Below, piece after piece: positions 63,591 through 64,000 of a stretch of DNA of 64,000 bases. Position numbers and translations under genes: made by a program. The first letter of the stretch is position 1. Each line of letters starts with the position of its first letter. The stretch comes from Lachnospiraceae bacterium (lineage in GTDB: Bacteria; Bacillota; Clostridia; Lachnospirales; Lachnospiraceae). The notes below the pieces were generated by a model. The model ran no database searches. It was not told where the DNA came from and saw only the letters and a program-made list of their open reading frames with translations. The stretch lies in contig CABIZF010000002.1 of NCBI GenBank assembly GCA_902363135.1, positions 551,098 through 615,097 of the forward strand. Reading direction: 5' to 3'.

Positions 63591-63881
63591 TTTACAGGAA
63601 ATTGCGTTCTGTAAAATTAAGAATGTGCTAAGATTTTTAATATTGGTAGCAATCTCTGAATGATTCATGCTATAATATGTAACATGGGAAAAAGGCGTTC
63701 ATGAGCAAGTAGCGAAGCTAGTACATCATACTGCAAATAACTGTACCACATAACTTGCCTGAATTTCCATCTGCGACATCAGAAAAACTTGACGTAGCCC
63801 GCTACGCCTGCGTTTTTCTTCTTTGCAGAATGAAAATTCATTCTGCGTTGTTAGTCCAGTTAATTTTTGTATGCTGTACTA
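63591..63881. other. Intergenic repeat region left of the insertion sequence
   Basis: No supported gene. The 23-base repeat GCGTTCATGAGCAAGTAGCG (first 20 bases) lies at 63,695-63,717. An inverted pair, CTAGTACATCATACTGC (from 63,718) against the inverse of GTATGCTGTACTAG (ending about 63,882), encloses 160 bases. A TATAAT at 63,671-63,676 may be a -10 element without a clear -35. Confidence 0.5.
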
Positions 63882-64000
63882 GAGCGTGTTTGAAAATTAA
63901 AAATTGCACAAAACATATGTTTTTATGCCCTTTTTCATGATAAAATAAAGAAAAAGGGGTGTTTATTATGTTGCGGCGATATGAATTGACTGATGATGAA
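63882..64000 (+). mobile_element. Left end of an IS5-like insertion sequence
   Basis: GAGCGTGTTTGAAAATT (63,882-63,898) resembles the terminal repeat of IS5-family (IS427/IS1031-type) elements, preceded by CTA, a usual target. The transposase gene starts 86 bases further in. The right end is beyond the window. Confidence 0.65.
63968..64000 (+). CDS. IS5-like transposase, N-terminal 11 residues only
   Basis: MLRRYELTDDE is typical of the first residues of IS5-family transposases (DUF4096 helix-turn-helix region, often ..RYELTDEEW). AAAGGGG lies 8 bases upstream. The gene runs off the end of the window, so catalytic residues cannot be checked. Confidence 0.65.
   Translation, partial: MLRRYELTDDE

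Overview
The window looks like chromosome of a Gram-positive gut anaerobe of the Clostridia, most likely Lachnospiraceae. The grounds are T-box leaders, a Bacillus/Clostridia-type tsaC-ywlE-rpiB-upp cluster, a surface protein with a QTGD-type sorting signal, Thr/Glu-rich secreted linkers, and a Tn1549-like integrative conjugative element (ICE). I saw no rRNA, tRNA or CRISPR array.

Positions 1 to about 31,250 are one end of that ICE, almost all on the minus strand: replication initiator, DUF5348, PcfB, VirD4, Maff2, VirB6-like protein, PrgI, VirB4, DNA methylase, CHAP hydrolase, DUF4315, DUF4366 and topoisomerase III. Two smaller mobilizable elements (IMEs) are nested in it. IME1 (from left of the window to about 6,430) interrupts topB and carries a large serine recombinase, a MobQ relaxase with its own oriT, an ECF sigma/anti-sigma pair and an NTF2-like gene. 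IME2 (about 15,577 to 26,372) interrupts the short maff2 gene and carries its own serine recombinase, relaxase and oriT, a primase/VapE/RepA-like replication set, regulators, TnpV and a DUF1835 protein. Both insertions can be reconstructed with crossover at a GA dinucleotide, as expected for TndX/TnpX-type recombinases. With topB and maff2 both broken, the ICE probably depends on IME excision to regain full function.

Beyond the ICE are a broken hybrid sensor kinase gene (about 31.3-32.8 kb), a tryptophan T-box leader and the complete trpEGDCFBA operon (33.1-39.8 kb). An S1-domain protein gene converges on trpA. Next come tsaC, a YwlE-like phosphatase homologue without its catalytic Cys and Arg, rpiB and upp.

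From 43.7 to 50.6 kb a secreted HAD phosphatase and a 1,485-residue repetitive surface protein diverge, followed by a DUF1622 membrane protein. The rest holds DegV, a DUF885 protein, an M20 peptidase, a Met T-box with metG, a MATE transporter, an M18 aminopeptidase, and an ABC uptake locus whose permease and ATPase are fused in one chain. The window ends inside an IS5-like insertion sequence. A family of short palindromic intergenic repeats recurs near 43.0, 50.7, 59.3 and 63.7 kb.
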